The translations under genes and the position numbers were made by a program. Shown one piece after another: positions 43,917 through 50,711 of a stretch of 64,000 bases of DNA. The notes below the pieces were generated by a model. The model worked only from the letters and a program-made list of their open reading frames with translations, was not told where the DNA came from and ran no database searches. The DNA is from an uncultured Collinsella sp. (GTDB lineage Bacteria; Actinomycetota; Coriobacteriia; Coriobacteriales; Coriobacteriaceae): NCBI GenBank assembly GCA_902494555.1, contig CABUTR010000004.1, forward strand, positions 1 through 64,000. The letters are read 5' to 3'. Numbering within the stretch: position 1 is the first letter of the stretch; every line of letters begins with the position of its first letter.

Positions 43917-44764
43917 TGGCTACTCAGAACACCGACCTCAAAGAGGCCAAGAAGGACGCGATTATGAGTCCCGATATGTATCGGAGCATGTTCCTTCGCC
44001 AGTTTACGAGCCAGTGCTCGCAGTCGTACGACAAGATGATGGCAATGGGCTTCATGTACACCATTTAGAAGCCCCTGCGAAAGATCTATCCTAACGACGA
44101 CGATTACTATGCGGCGCTCGATCGCCATACCGAGTTCTTTAACATCACGCCTCATGTGCTTCCGTTTGTAGCCGGCCTAACGGTTTCGATGGAAGAGCAG
44201 GCGGCTGCCGATAAGAACTTTGACACGTCCTCGATCAACGCCATGAAGGTCGGTCTCATGGGACCGCTTTCCGGCATTGGCGATTCGTTCTACTGGGGAA
44301 CGTTCCGCGTGGTCGCGGCAGGCATTGGTATCGGCATCGCTTCGACGGGCAACCCGCTCGGCCCCATCGTGTACGCGCTCATCTACTCCGTGATTAACTT
44401 TGCAACGCGTATCGTCGCGGCCCATCTGGGTTACGACCTGGGAACCAAGTTTTTGCAGCAGTCCGAAGAGAGCAACCTTATGTCTCGCATGACGCATGCT
44501 GCCGGCGTTCTCGGAATGACCGTCATTGGCGCGATGATTGCGGCACAGGTCTCGCTGTCCACTGCTTTGACCTTTGACGTGGGTGGTTCGGAGATTGTCC
44601 TGCAGGATCTGTTCGATTCGATCTTCCCCGGTCTGCTGCCCTTGCTGGCAACGTTCGCTTGCGTTGCACTGTACAAAAAGGGCGTCAAGACCATTTGGAT
44701 CATCTTGGGCATCTTCGCGATCTGCATCATCGGAACGGGTTTGGGGGTGTTCGCGGCGGCGTAA
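43916..44764 (+). pseudogene. mannose-family PTS EIID interrupted by an in-frame TAG
   Basis: Translation from the coupled ATG gives 50 residues of good EIID (ending MMAMGFMYTI), then TAG at 44066-44068. The same frame then continues KPLRKIYPNDDD through KVGLMGPLSGIGDSFYWG to the end at 44764 with no further stop. The first EIID reads MGFLYGMVPTLDRLYP across this position, so the TAG replaces one ordinary codon, probably CAG (Gln). No frameshift is needed. The rest is well preserved, so the mutation is recent, is suppressed, or is an assembly error. If real, the second PTS lacks its D subunit unless the first EIID substitutes. Confidence 0.88.
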
Positions 44765-44810
44765 TGTTGACTGCTATGCTCGCGCGTTGGATAACTAACT
44801 GACCGTTTGA

Positions 44811-44846
44811 AAACGGGGCCCGGCGTAAGGCCGGCCCCGTTTTTTG
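44811..44846 (+). terminator. rho-independent terminator after EIID
   Basis: AACGGGGCCCGGC / GCCGGCCCCGTT with one bulge and a short loop, followed by TTTTTTG. Confidence 0.9.
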
Positions 44847-44863
44847 TTTGAGGGATTTTCCGA

Positions 44864-45143
44864 CCGTCCAATAATCCACGCTCATGCATCACTCACGCAT
44901 CTCTCGTCTCTCATTCGTCACTAACACGAGAGATAGCTTAAAGACGAGAGATAATTACGAGAGATAGCCCAGCAGCAAAGAGACAAGCAACCATGGTATT
45001 GTCTCAATATCGATTATTCCACCAGCAAAAACATGATTTAATGAAGCAGGTAGAGATATCTTATCTCTCATCTTTCACTCATATCTAATACGAGAGATAA
45101 CAGAAAGATGAGAGATAATTACGAGAGATAACTGAGAGACGAG
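44864..45143. repeat. element E copy 2 and array of GAGAGATA motifs
   Basis: The first 24 bases match 39738-39761 exactly. Forward GAGAGATA copies start at 44928, 44946, 44959, 45092, 45110 and 45123. Reversed copies occur at 44899 (ATCTCTCG) and 45062 (TATCTCTC). Two pairs (44946/44959 and 45110/45123) repeat with a 13-bp period inside ACGAGAGATAATT units. The array fills most of the 44847-45193 gap, ending 50 bp before the AlbA/ATPase gene. Confidence 0.75.
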
Positions 45144-45193
45144 GGAAATCCGTCTGCAGCATTCTCCGCAGGACCGAGCGAAGGGACGTGCAG

Positions 45194-46660
45194 ATGAACG
45201 AAAACGAGCTGGCCGGTTTGCTCGAGTCTTTAAAGCGCATGGGTTCGGATGACTTTAGCGTCGAAGTAAAGGAGAGCGCCACGACGCTTTCCCGCGACGT
45301 ATGGGAAACGGTCAGCGCTTTCGCAAACACCGCCGGCGGCATCATCGTACTCGGAGTGAGCGAGCGTGCGGGTTTTGTCCCAGTTGCAAACTTTGAGACC
45401 GAGAAAGTGCTCAACCAATTCGTGGCGGGCATGGGCGATGCCGGCGGTCGTGGAAAGCTGGCCAATCCGCCCAAATACACCATTGAGCGCGTGGAGCTTC
45501 GGGGTACCGTTGTTCTCGTCATCACAATCGAGGAGCTCGACCCGTCGAGCAAGCCTTGCTATGTAATAGAACGGGGCGCCCAGGGCGGCAGCTACAAGCG
45601 CATCGATGACAAAGACGTGCCGCTTTCGTCGACGGAGGTTTTGGCGCTGTCGTCATACGAACGGACGAGTCCTAGCGATCGCGATACGGTGCCCGGCACG
45701 AGTGTGGGCGATCTCGACGAGTCGCTGGTCGACCGCACGATAGAGCGCGCCTATTCGTTGACGCCTCGAGCGATGCACGGTGCGACGGACAGGAAGACAA
45801 AGATGGAGCGTCTGAATTTCCTCGACCCCCAGGGCAATGTTACCAAGGCCGGCCTCCTTGCCGCGGGCATTTACCCTCAGCAGTTTTATCCCAAGCTCTT
45901 CATTGATGTAGCTGTCCATGCGGGAACTCAAAAGGGCGCTGCGGAACCGCTAAGGTTTATGGACCGCACAGTCTGCGAGGGCACCCTGGGCGAGATGATT
46001 TCGGATGCTGTCGCGGCTGTCGCCAAAAACCTGCGTCGCACCTCGACCGTTCAAGGCGTCTCGCGTATCGACTCGCTGGAGATCCCCGAGGAGGTCCTGC
46101 GCGAGGCAATCGCGAACGCCGTAATCCACCGAGAATACGGAGATCGGTTCTGTGGGCAGTCGATCGCTGTTGACGTCTTTGATGACCGTATCGAGGTGAC
46201 GAACCCCGGCGGTCTTTATGGCGGAAAAACTCGCGAGAATTTGTTTGACGGCAGCTCCCGATGCCGTAACGCGACGCTCGTGAAACTCATGTCGATTGTC
46301 CCGCTGCCGGATGGCGCAGGTTCGCCGGCTGAGGGCAATGGCTCGGGCATCCCGATGATGATCGATGCCATGCGCGCGCATGGTCTGGCCGAGCCCCTGT
46401 TCTGCCCGGGGTTCGATCGGTTCAAGGTCGTACTTTACCGTTCAAAGATCAATCCGGTCGATCATGGCGGGGACTTGATTATGACGGCACTCAAGCGCTA
46501 CGGCGAATTGGGGACGCGCGAACTGGCGGAGCGCACGGGACTCACGGTTTCCCAGGTTAGGGCACGCGTCAATGCGCTCATTGAGCAGGGTGAGCTTGAG
46601 CCGACGGCGCCGTCGACAAGCCGTAACCGCAAATATCGACTGTCAGAGCGCGTGGAATAA
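45194..46660 (+). CDS. AlbA_2-domain putative DNA-binding protein with HATPase-like region
   Basis: A 488-aa protein. The N-terminal AlbA_2 (Schlafen-like) domain (about residues 15-140) shows VEVKESATTLSRDVWETVSAFANTAGG (given in parts: VEVKES and FANTAGGIIVLGV), typical of these nucleic-acid-binding proteins. The centre (about 290-400) is an ATPase-like domain with REAIANAVIHREYGD and the glycine-rich GNGSGIPMM. A C-terminal winged helix (about 430-480, TRELAERTGLTVSQVRARV) follows. Such proteins are often called ATP-dependent DNA helicase RecG-related or transcriptional regulators; the role is unsettled, with some near defence loci. The ATG at 45194 has AGGG upstream. Confidence 0.85.
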   Translation: MNENELAGLLESLKRMGSDDFSVEVKESATTLSRDVWETVSAFANTAGGIIVLGVSERAGFVPVANFETEKVLNQFVAGMGDAGGRGKLANPPKYTIERVELRGTVVLVITIEELDPSSKPCYVIERGAQGGSYKRIDDKDVPLSSTEVLALSSYERTSPSDRDTVPGTSVGDLDESLVDRTIERAYSLTPRAMHGATDRKTKMERLNFLDPQGNVTKAGLLAAGIYPQQFYPKLFIDVAVHAGTQKGAAEPLRFMDRTVCEGTLGEMISDAVAAVAKNLRRTSTVQGVSRIDSLEIPEEVLREAIANAVIHREYGDRFCGQSIAVDVFDDRIEVTNPGGLYGGKTRENLFDGSSRCRNATLVKLMSIVPLPDGAGSPAEGNGSGIPMMIDAMRAHGLAEPLFCPGFDRFKVVLYRSKINPVDHGGDLIMTALKRYGELGTRELAERTGLTVSQVRARVNALIEQGELEPTAPSTSRNRKYRLSERVE

Positions 46661-46760
46661 ATGCGTTAGTGGACGAGGCGACCCAATAATCGGCCCTCGA
46701 TTGGCGCCCACTAAGGTAAAGCGGTTGTTGCCCAGTCGACGGTGATGCTAAAGACTCGGC

Positions 46761-47252
46761 TTACGCCGGCATGGCCGCGAACCCGTTCATCAAGAACAGC
46801 CTAAGAACCAGCTTGATGACATATCCCGGTTTGACTTCTGCTGCGTCAAAGACGTGGCGCTCGGCGAGCTCGCTGCAGTATGCGTAGATGTCGCGGATAA
46901 GGTCCGCGCCCGAAAGCGTAAACATGTAGCCTGCGTCCGAAAGCGCATTGGGCGCGGCGGGCAACTTGGCCATGCGGCAGAACGTTTGCAGGTCGGGCGC
47001 CATAACATTCTGGTAGTCGAGGTGGCCGCTGGTATCCTGTTCGGCAAGCTCCAATTGGCGCACAAAATCCAGCGCCGCCGCTAACACAAAGCTCGGCGTA
47101 GGCGCATTGACGTCCTGAGTGGTCGCCACAAGCCTGCCCGCCGCCTGCGTGACAAGCCAGGCGACCTCGCGCTGGCAGCGCACGGCCTTGCGCGTAACCG
47201 GCTTGATGGACGAAGAAGAAACGCTCCCCTTAGGCGGATTCGAAGCAGCCAC
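46761..47252 (-). CDS. hypothetical protein, 163 aa
   Basis: I recognise no family. The N-terminal 25 residues are Ser/Lys-rich and probably disordered; the rest looks helical with WLVTQAAGRLVATTQDV and SYVLAAALDFVRQL-like segments and no cysteine clusters. It starts at GTG 47252 with GGGAGG upstream on the minus strand. It is convergent with the AlbA/ATPase gene and divergent from the small-protein cluster at 47264-48139. Confidence 0.7.
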   Translation of the reverse strand: MAASNPPKGSVSSSSIKPVTRKAVRCQREVAWLVTQAAGRLVATTQDVNAPTPSFVLAAALDFVRQLELAEQDTSGHLDYQNVMAPDLQTFCRMAKLPAAPNALSDAGYMFTLSGADLIRDIYAYCSELAERHVFDAAEVKPGYVIKLVLRLFLMNGFAAMPA

Positions 47253-47263
47253 AAAAACCTCCC

Positions 47264-47539
47264 ATGAACAATCCGGCCCAACAAGCCCGGATGAAACACG
47301 TGCTACATCAGTATACAGGGGAGTGGGGTAGCGGGGTACAAGTGCGCCAGCGGCAAACCGAGAGCATCAACAATGTGCCTCCGCTCTATTTGGACGATGG
47401 CACGTGGGCCATTAAGTACTCGGTTCAAGCGCTGGGTACCGTTGGTTTTCGAGACCAGAATTACAACCGTAAAAGGCTCAACTGCATGGAATGTGGCGTC
47501 CCAGTCGGAGTCATAATTTGCAACCGAGGTGGGCTATAA
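47264..47539 (+). CDS. doubtful small ORF upstream of the coupled pair
   Basis: 91 codons with a plausible middle (YLDDGTWAIKYSVQALGTVG, and CMEC) but no ribosome site at its ATG. Its stop overlaps the next start by 11 bases. It may be real with a later start, or chance. No family recognised. Confidence 0.3.
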   Translation: MNNPAQQARMKHVLHQYTGEWGSGVQVRQRQTESINNVPPLYLDDGTWAIKYSVQALGTVGFRDQNYNRKRLNCMECGVPVGVIICNRGGL

Positions 47540-47834
47540 GGTGCTCGGCCTTGCGTTTGTTGAGCGGTCCGAGCCCGAAAACGGATGGTTTGTTCTGCAC
47601 GGTCCTGTTCATAAAGGCGGACCGGACCCTCGTTTTGCGCCCGACATGAGTTATCTGAAGCACATGCCCGTCGATATTGAGTTTGCCGGACAGGGTGCGA
47701 CCGACGATGAAATTTGGCTTTGGCGGTCTTTTACGATCGTGTTGTTTGATCGGATCGCGCGGCGATGCAATCTCGCGCACGCCTGCTGGTGCATGCTCTT
47801 TCTGATTTGTATAGCGAGAGGGGAGCGAGCGTGA
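47529..47834 (+). CDS. hypothetical small protein, coupled to the next gene
   Basis: A 101-aa protein from GTG 47529. The N-terminal half (VGYKVLGLAFVERSEP) is strand-like and polar; the C-terminal half is hydrophobic with CNLAHACWCMLFLICIA, possibly a membrane-associated helix. Its stop overlaps the next start as GTGA, the usual sign of coupled translation. No family recognised. Confidence 0.5.
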   Translation: MGYKVLGLAFVERSEPENGWFVLHGPVHKGGPDPRFAPDMSYLKHMPVDIEFAGQGATDDEIWLWRSFTIVLFDRIARRCNLAHACWCMLFLICIARGERA

Positions 47835-48139
47835 GCTGGCGAGGCGATATTGCGATGGGGAAGTACGGAAAACTGCCGTGTGCCCTTATAGACAACAAAA
47901 TGTTTCCGAGCGTAGAAGTTGATTGCGGGTCGTTTGTCGTCGCCTGTCCTTGCTGCGGCTCGCAAATACCGTGCCTCGACATTCGGTTCATCGATGCGCG
48001 CGACAGGCTTAGCGACGAAGTGAGAAAACGGACAGGCGTTCATATGCCGGTGTATCAGGAGAAATGCCCTGTTTGTGGCCTCGATATCGTGTACGACGCC
48101 GGCGACGAGGGATGGGTGATGCGGAGGAGCTGGCTGTGA
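47831..48139 (+). CDS. hypothetical zinc-ribbon protein
   Basis: A 102-aa protein with two cysteine knuckles, CPCCGSQIPC (about residues 40-49) and CPVCG (about 78-82), likely binding one zinc. It starts at GTG 47831 with GAGAGGGGAGCG upstream, overlapping the previous gene by four bases. It ends 15 bp from the stop of the convergent DUF5710 gene. No name can be given; nucleic-acid or protein binding is possible. Confidence 0.6.
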   Translation: MSWRGDIAMGKYGKLPCALIDNKMFPSVEVDCGSFVVACPCCGSQIPCLDIRFIDARDRLSDEVRKRTGVHMPVYQEKCPVCGLDIVYDAGDEGWVMRRSWL

Positions 48140-48153
48140 AGGCATCTCCGTTC

Positions 48154-48840
48154 CTACAAATAAATCCCCTCACCGAGCTGCTTGTGGAACTCGGCGTGAT
48201 GGTCGCGTGCCCAAGTAAAGAGCGCCTGGTCAAAGTCGGTGCGCGTGGCCGGGACGCCAAAGACGCCGGCAACTTCGACGCGTACAAACTCCAGTGCCGG
48301 CAGCTTGTTGATGGCAGTGAGGGCAAACGGGGACGAGGGCTCCTCGAACAGATAGCGGCTGCCTTGCAGCGCGTCGCAACTGGTGCACGTGTTGCCGAGC
48401 GACGGGGCTTTGGAGGCTCGCGCGCCTACGGGCTTGTAGCCGCAGCGCTTAGAAAGATAGTCGCGGATCTCGCCCGGCACGCAGCCAAGAGCGGGCACGA
48501 TGGCGAGTGCGTTGGCGTTGGCCGTGTCGATGGTAATGTGCCCGGCCTTGTTGGGCGCGTGCGCGATGGCGATGCTCTCGTCGTCATCGGTTCGATAGGG
48601 AATGCCGAAGGCCGCGACCGAGGTCTCTTTGTGACACTTCCAGCACTCGCGCTTGCCCAGCACTAGATATATATACGGCGCTGAGGGGTCGGATCGGTCA
48701 ACACCGGGCAGCCACTCGGCAAAGGGCTCGGGGTTGACGCCGCTGGGTACATACCAGATCTTCTTGGTCCGGTCCCATTTGGCGCCCAGCGCCTTGGCTT
48801 CTTCTTTGTGCGAAAAGGGGACATCGAGCTCGGTGCGCAT
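48154..48840 (-). CDS. DUF5710 domain protein
   Basis: A 228-aa protein. Residues 1-45 form the DUF5710 module (DVPFSHKEEAKALGAKWDRT, then KIWYVPSG), a short DNA-metabolism-associated domain found in toprim/primase-like and mobile-element proteins. The remainder has CWKCHKE and CTSC cysteine pairs that could bind zinc. The start ATG 48840 has AAGGAG six bases upstream. The 335-bp gap that follows to tRNA-Val (48841-49175) shows no gene or structure I can support. Confidence 0.75.
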   Translation of the reverse strand: MRTELDVPFSHKEEAKALGAKWDRTKKIWYVPSGVNPEPFAEWLPGVDRSDPSAPYIYLVLGKRECWKCHKETSVAAFGIPYRTDDDESIAIAHAPNKAGHITIDTANANALAIVPALGCVPGEIRDYLSKRCGYKPVGARASKAPSLGNTCTSCDALQGSRYLFEEPSSPFALTAINKLPALEFVRVEVAGVFGVPATRTDFDQALFTWARDHHAEFHKQLGEGIYL

Positions 48841-49175
48841 GGCGGCTCCTTGGTGCTGCAGGTGCGAGTGGCTCAAGGATACCGCAGGGCGCAGACATCG
48901 CGGCGTTTTGCTGAGAAGTTGCGGTGCGGACTGATTGGTTATGCCGATGGATAGATCGGCAAGTAGATGGTCGGCTTTTGGCCAGTTGGGCGGTTGGAGC
49001 AGCTTGCGGCGCAGTTTTGTGCCTGGCCATTGTTGATGTTGGGGTATTGAATTTGTTTGGCAGCCATTCGTCAGGTGAATTGATGCTACGTTGCGATGAC
49101 GGTTGGAACTGCCAGCGGATTTAGCGACATAAAACAAAACAGCCCAGATGACATAGCCTCTGAGCTGCGAACATT

Positions 49176-49250
49176 TGGTGGGCGTTAGAAGATTTGAACT
49201 TCTGACCTCTTCCGTGTCAGGGAAGCGCTCTCCCCCTGAGCTAAACGCCC
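49176..49250 (-). tRNA. tRNA-Val (GAC)
   Basis: On the minus strand: acceptor GGGCGTT pairs with AACGCCC, the D arm is GCTCAGGGGGAGAGC, the anticodon stem CTTCC / GGAAG has loop CTGACAC (anticodon GAC, Val), the T arm contains GTTCAAATC, the discriminator is A and CCA is encoded. A rare GAC isoacceptor beside the usual TAC tRNA. Confidence 0.95.
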
Positions 49251-49279
49251 GATCAAGGGTGCGCAAGCGCGCAAGGGAT

Positions 49280-49308
49280 AATATAACGGAGCCTGAACTC
49301 GGTGGCAA
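49280..49308 (-). promoter_or_regulatory. promoter of tRNA-Val
   Basis: On the minus strand TTGCCA (49308-49303) is followed 17 bp later by TATATT (49285-49280), about 30 bp before the tRNA. Nothing else is seen in 49309-49539. Confidence 0.6.
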
Positions 49309-49539
49309 GAACATTTTTAAAAATCGCTTACATTGTGGAATTCGGGGGTCTTGTCATATCCATTTCAAAAGAGCCTGCTGTCGCGATTTGGCTGTCGCAT
49401 AATGCAAGGCCGTTGCGGTGTCGAGCTATGGAAAGACGCCTGCGGAATTGTCCTACCGATAAGCGGACAAGCCTCCAGCTGGTGCCTTCGCCGTGGTAAG
49501 GTAAGCCGAATTGTTTCCAGGCTGCTTCGAGGGAATGGA

Positions 49540-50562
49540 ATGAGCAAAGAGTGTGTCGAGCAGGTCGAAGGCGCAGGGGCTTCGGTGCCGATGACCGATA
49601 TATCGAACATTGATGTGCCCGAGGGCACCGACGAGCTCAGCCGCAACACCCGTCGCGCATGGCGCGACCGCCTGAACAGCGCTTCGACGCGCAAGATGAT
49701 CACGGGCGTCTTGGCTACGCTGGTGGGCGGTTCGTTTTGGGGCTTCTCGGGCACCAGCGCGAGTTTTCTGTTCGATACCTACCACGTCGACACCTTGTGG
49801 CTTATGAGCGTGCGTCAGATTCTCGCCGGTCTACTCTTTATGGCCGTGGTTGTTACGCGCGACCGCGAGCGCCTGATTAAGCTCTGGACCACACCCGCCG
49901 ATCGCAAGCAGCTGCTGCTCTTTACCGCCTTTGGTCTGTTGTTCAACCAGTTTTGCTATCTTTCGGCCGTGCGCCTGACGAACGCCGGAACCGCGACGGT
50001 GCTCCAGTGCCTGCAGCTCGTTATCATCATGGGCTACACCTGCGTGACCGATCGCCGCATGCCGCGTACTCGCGAAGTCATCGGCATTGGCCTGGCTCTG
50101 GGTGGAACCTTTTTAATCGCCACCGGCGGCGACCCCACCAGCCTTAATATCTCGCCGCTTGGCCTGGCAGCAGGTCTTATGTGTGCGGTCAGCGCCACGT
50201 GTATGGCGGTGATTCCCGCCAAGATCCTGCCCGAATACGGTAGCCCCATCGTCACGGGCTCGGCAATGCTCACGGCGGGCGTGGTCTCGTGCGTCTTCGT
50301 GCAGCCTTGGGCGCATATGCCGGCACTCGACGCTGCCGGCGTCGAGGCGCTCGCGGTGTTCGTGGTTATCGGCTCGTTTTTTGCTTACATGCTCTATATG
50401 CAGGGCGTTAAGGACATCGGCTCGGTGCGTGCGAGCCTCATCGGAACTGTAGAGCCGGTTTCGGCGACCATCACCAGCGCTCTCATGTTGGGGACGGTAT
50501 TTTTGCCGACCGCCCTTATCGGCTTTGCCATGATCATCGTGATGATGTTCCTCACGGTGTAG
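49540..50562 (+). CDS. EamA/DMT family transporter
   Basis: A 340-aa transporter with a 50-residue hydrophilic N-terminus and ten helices in two EamA repeats (from VGGSFWGFSGTSASFLF and YMLYMQGVKDIGSV). Start ATG 49540 with GAGGGAATGG upstream. It is a second member of the family with the 20872 gene, but has no link to the PTS blocks. Substrate unknown. Confidence 0.87.
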   Translation: MSKECVEQVEGAGASVPMTDISNIDVPEGTDELSRNTRRAWRDRLNSASTRKMITGVLATLVGGSFWGFSGTSASFLFDTYHVDTLWLMSVRQILAGLLFMAVVVTRDRERLIKLWTTPADRKQLLLFTAFGLLFNQFCYLSAVRLTNAGTATVLQCLQLVIIMGYTCVTDRRMPRTREVIGIGLALGGTFLIATGGDPTSLNISPLGLAAGLMCAVSATCMAVIPAKILPEYGSPIVTGSAMLTAGVVSCVFVQPWAHMPALDAAGVEALAVFVVIGSFFAYMLYMQGVKDIGSVRASLIGTVEPVSATITSALMLGTVFLPTALIGFAMIIVMMFLTV

Positions 50563-50711
50563 CTGGCACCGCCGCCAAGACAGAAAAGGTGTTGTGCCGC
50601 ATTTTCGCCAATTGATATCCGTGTCTGGAGTTTAGCTGTCGATGCTCAAAATGCCATAAACTAGTAACGTTATGGACTTTTTCATTGCGACTCAATTGCG
50701 AGGATTTCTTT

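Noticed and set aside
44066..44068. Pyrrolysine-type recoding of the EIID amber codon
   Set aside because: Other genes here end normally in TAG and no pylT or pylS is visible, so recoding has no support within the window.
44928..45130. GAGAGATA repeats considered as a CRISPR array
   Set aside because: Repeat units are only 8-13 nt with irregular spacing and both orientations, there are no spacers of constant length and no cas genes nearby.
49176..49250. tRNA-Val as an integration site for an adjacent island
   Set aside because: I found no duplicate of the tRNA 3' end and no integrase in the neighbouring genes; kept only as a check within the orphan-gene finding.
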